Shown piece by piece: positions 61,514-64,000 of a DNA stretch of 64,000 nucleotides (positions within the stretch are counted from its first letter, which is position 1; the number at the start of each line of letters is the position of its first letter). The stretch comes from Sphingomonas jejuensis (GTDB lineage Bacteria > Pseudomonadota > Alphaproteobacteria > Sphingomonadales > Sphingomonadaceae). The position numbers and the translations under genes were made by a program. The DNA is taken from assembly GCF_011927695.1 (NCBI RefSeq), contig NZ_JAATJE010000001.1:1814748-1878747 (forward strand). Reading direction: 5' to 3'. Below the pieces are notes generated by a model. It saw nothing but the letters and a program-made list of their open reading frames with translations. It made no database searches and was not told the origin of the DNA.

Positions 61514-63894
61514 CCGACCGTTCGCTCGATCAGCGCGCGCTCGCCCTGTTCGAGGCGGCGCTGGACCTTCCCGCCGCCGCCCGCGAAGCCTGGGTCATGC
61601 AGCAGGCCGGCGCCGACAAGGCTCTCGCCGACCGCGTCCTGTCGCTGTTCGCCGCCGACCGGGCGGCGTCCGTCGCGGTCCACACCGGCGGCGCGCAGGC
61701 CAGCGTAGACGCGCCGCTGCCCGAACGGATCGGCGCCTATCGCATTGTCCGCCGCATCGGCCAGGGCGGCATGGGCGCGGTCTATCTCGGCGAGCGGGCA
61801 TCCGACGACTTCCGCCATCAGGCCGCGATCAAGCTGGTCAAACCGGGCGTCCTGTCCGACGCGCTGATCCAACGGTTCCTGGCCGAGCGGCAGACGCTGG
61901 CCGACCTCGTCCATCCCAACATCGCCCGCTTTCACGACGGCGGCGCGACCGAGCGGGGCGAGCCCTACATCGTCATGGAATATGTCGATGGCCGCCCGAT
62001 CACCGACTGGGCGGCGGACAACTCGCTCGGCATCCCCGCGCGCCTCGCGCTGTTCCGTCAGGTGTGCGACGCGGTGCGTTTCGCCCATCAGAATCTGATC
62101 GTCCACCGCGACATCACCCCGTCCAACGTGCTGGTCGCCGCCGATGGCGCGCCGCGCCTGATCGACTTCGGCATCGCCAAGCCGCCCGAGGCGGAGGGCG
62201 GCGACGGCGCGGCGTCCTCGCCCTATCCCTCGCTCGCCGGCCTCAGCCTGACGCCCGGCTTCGCCGCGCCCGAGCGCATGGCGGGCGTCGGCGCCACCAC
62301 GCTCAGCGACGTCTTTTCGCTGGGCCGCCTGCTCGACGTGCTGGTGGAAGACCACGCGCCCGACGCCGACCTGAAGGCGATCATCGCCACCGCCACCGCG
62401 CTCGACCCCGCCGATCGTTACGCCTCGGTCGATGCGCTGATGGACGATCTCGACCGCCATGCCACCGGCCGCACCGTCACCGCCCGCAATGGCGGGCGGG
62501 GCTATGCGATCGGCAAATTCGTGCGCCGCTACCGCTGGCCCGTCACCGCCGCCGCCGTCGCGCTGGCGCTGATCCTCGCCGCGCTGATCGTCGCGCTGGT
62601 CTCCTACTGCCGCGCCGAGCGCGCCCGTGTCGCCGAGGAGCAGCGGTTCGAGGAAGTGCGCGCCCTGGCCGGCTACATGATCTTCGACCTCAACAGCCAG
62701 CTGGAGCGCATCGCGGGCTCGACCAAGGCGCGCGCCGACTTGGCCGAGCAAGCCGGCCGCTATCTGTCCGCGCTCGCCGCCTCGCCCGGCGCCGACGACG
62801 CGCTGAAGCTGGAGGCGGCACGCGGCTTCATCGCGCTCGCCCGCGCCCAAGGCGTTCCCGACCGACCGCATCTCGGCCAGATTGAAAGCGCCCGCGCCAA
62901 CCTGGAGCGCGCGATCGGCATGATCCGCGACCTGCGAGAGCCTTCCGCGCCGGACCTCGCCGAAGCCCAGGCGTCGCTGGCGATGATCCTAGGGCACATC
63001 GACTCCAAGACGGACGCCGCCGCCGCGCGCCTCGTCGAGGCGCACGCCGTTCTGGCCGCCGTGCCGTCCGCCGCACGGGACCGGCGTTGGCACATGGCGC
63101 GCCGGAATGTCCGCAAGGCGGAACTGGACATGACGACGCTGACCGCCTCGCTCGACGACATGCCGCGCCTGTCCGACCTTCTTGAAGCGGAAATCGCGGA
63201 ATGGCCGGCGGCCATGCGGGACAGCTCAGACGCATCCCTCGACCGCGCCTATGCACGCTACTATCGCGGCATCCACCATTATTTCCTCGACCAGCCCGAT
63301 GACGCGGTGGCCGATCTATTGGAAGCCGAGAGGCTCTTTCGCGAAGCTGAGCGCGCGAACCCCGGCGATCCCAACATCCTCTATGCTTTGGCTTGGAACG
63401 CCAACGTCGGCTACAGTTCCGCCACCCAATCGCCCGCGCTCGCCGGACAGGCGCGCCGCTTCCTCGACCAGGCGTCGAGCATCCTCGACCGGCTGCTGCA
63501 AATCGAGAGCAACGACGATGGACTGCGCGCCTTCGCCGCGAACGTGCAGCAGGCCCGGTCTCAGGCGCTGAGCGCGGACGGGCGGCACAGCGAAGCCATC
63601 GCCCTCCAGCGCGGCGTGATCGCGATGCACCAAGACGTGCTGCGCCGAAACCCGACACCCGCGCGGTCGAACCGCTTAGTGCTGGCACACGTCACAATGG
63701 CGAACATCGCCAGAGCCGCCGGCGACCGGGACACCGCCTGTGCGGAATATCGTTCGGCGCGAGAAAAACTAACCGTTCTAGACCAGCGAAATGAAGCCCT
63801 GGGATCCGTAGGGCGATACGGTGCGGGTCTCGACGCCAATCTTGCCGCCTGTTCTTGGGGCGGTGCTGCGAACGATCTCGTCATCTTGGAATAG
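61510..63894 (+). CDS. transmembrane Ser/Thr protein kinase with C-terminal TPR-like sensor
   Basis: A 794-residue receptor-like kinase. Kinase domain about 75-330: GQGGMGAVYLG (85-95), AIKLV (Lys108), HRDITPSNVL (199-208) and DFGIAK (219-224). A membrane helix lies at about 342-366 (VTAAAVALALILAALIVAL). The C-terminal 420 residues are helical and TPR-like, presumably periplasmic. It likely phosphorylates the ECF factor on sensing an envelope signal, with the PP2C as off-switch. The stop is only about 5-10 bases before the insertion sequence, so the native C-terminus might have been altered. Confidence 0.9.
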   Translation: MTDRSLDQRALALFEAALDLPAAAREAWVMQQAGADKALADRVLSLFAADRAASVAVHTGGAQASVDAPLPERIGAYRIVRRIGQGGMGAVYLGERASDDFRHQAAIKLVKPGVLSDALIQRFLAERQTLADLVHPNIARFHDGGATERGEPYIVMEYVDGRPITDWAADNSLGIPARLALFRQVCDAVRFAHQNLIVHRDITPSNVLVAADGAPRLIDFGIAKPPEAEGGDGAASSPYPSLAGLSLTPGFAAPERMAGVGATTLSDVFSLGRLLDVLVEDHAPDADLKAIIATATALDPADRYASVDALMDDLDRHATGRTVTARNGGRGYAIGKFVRRYRWPVTAAAVALALILAALIVALVSYCRAERARVAEEQRFEEVRALAGYMIFDLNSQLERIAGSTKARADLAEQAGRYLSALAASPGADDALKLEAARGFIALARAQGVPDRPHLGQIESARANLERAIGMIRDLREPSAPDLAEAQASLAMILGHIDSKTDAAAARLVEAHAVLAAVPSAARDRRWHMARRNVRKAELDMTTLTASLDDMPRLSDLLEAEIAEWPAAMRDSSDASLDRAYARYYRGIHHYFLDQPDDAVADLLEAERLFREAERANPGDPNILYALAWNANVGYSSATQSPALAGQARRFLDQASSILDRLLQIESNDDGLRAFAANVQQARSQALSADGRHSEAIALQRGVIAMHQDVLRRNPTPARSNRLVLAHVTMANIARAAGDRDTACAEYRSAREKLTVLDQRNEALGSVGRYGAGLDANLAACSWGGAANDLVILE

Positions 63895-63906
63895 TTAGCG
63901 GACCGA

Positions 63907-64000
63907 CTAGGTGGTGTGGACAAAGTGCCTGACCCACAAGCGGATTGAAGCGACGAGGACGAAACCGAGGAAGCTGTCGGCGGTCTTGTCGTATCGGGTC
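63907..64000 (-). mobile_element. IS5-type transposase, C-terminal end, cut by the window edge
   Basis: The minus strand reads TRYDKTADSFLGFVLVAS then IRLWVRHFVHTT and stop, the C-terminal tail of IS5-family DDE transposases (usually RYDKT...FL). Only about 30 residues are inside the window. The outer IS end probably lies around 63899-63906, directly behind the kinase stop. Confidence 0.85.

Overview
The window looks like a high-GC alphaproteobacterial chromosome, most likely a sphingomonad (Sphingomonas or a close relative). The evidence is the tonB-exbB-exbD-exbD cluster, the PEPxxW-type sorting tail on a secreted protein, the purC-purS-purQ order, and the family resemblance of nearly every housekeeping protein. 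These names come from recognising motifs and protein families by eye; no database search was run.

Positions 1-19,762 are ordinary core genome: the tail of a pyridoxamine-phosphate-oxidase-like stress protein, an intracellular polyhydroxyalkanoate depolymerase, an MsbA-like ABC exporter, the TonB energy-transduction cluster, a secreted unknown, folate-type genes (dihydroneopterin aldolase and a pteridine-reductase-like SDR), a GNAT acetyltransferase, a DUF1285 protein, a CoA-type Nudix hydrolase, the CCA-adding enzyme, a GGDEF/EAL protein with a degenerate cyclase motif, topoisomerase IV ParC, a CAP-domain protein, a PEP-CTERM protein, purC, purS, purQ and tRNA-Arg(TCT).

From about 19.72 kb an integrative and conjugative element (ICE) begins. 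A large serine recombinase runs antisense into the 3' half of the tRNA gene, followed by a VapBC-like toxin-antitoxin pair. Then come the usual ICE accessory genes (ParB-like, DUF736, DUF932) separated by long hairpin-rich non-coding leaders. A restriction/defence operon of lower GC sits among them (26.15-32.45 kb): a small ribbon-helix-helix protein, a cytosine-5 DNA methyltransferase, a MORC-like GHKL ATPase, a Z1-domain helicase-like ATPase and a PD-(D/E)XK (DUF4420) protein. A transfer-control block follows (34.0-36.1 kb): a single-domain DUF2285-like protein, a two-part regulator whose halves appear joined by a +1 ribosomal frameshift (as known for FseA of ICEMlSymR7A), an RdfS-like excisionase and DUF2840. 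The conjugation machinery is TraF-type peptidase, lytic transglycosylase, relaxase, TraG coupling protein, a ribbon-helix-helix protein and trbB-C-D-E-J-K-L-F-G-I, closed by DUF2274, a second TrbK-like exclusion candidate and a LysR regulator. The right end of the element is not visible.

The last 10 kb is a signalling and surface island: a 1638-residue autotransporter, a twin-CX3C small protein and a 109-residue unknown on the minus strand, divergent from a plus-strand operon of PP2C-like phosphatase, ECF sigma factor and transmembrane Ser/Thr kinase. Three copies of the same bipartite promoter-like motif lie upstream of the phosphatase operon, the small-protein operon and the autotransporter. 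This suggests a self-contained, phosphorylation-controlled ECF regulon, and is the strongest candidate here for an undescribed system. An IS5-type transposase tail enters at the right edge.
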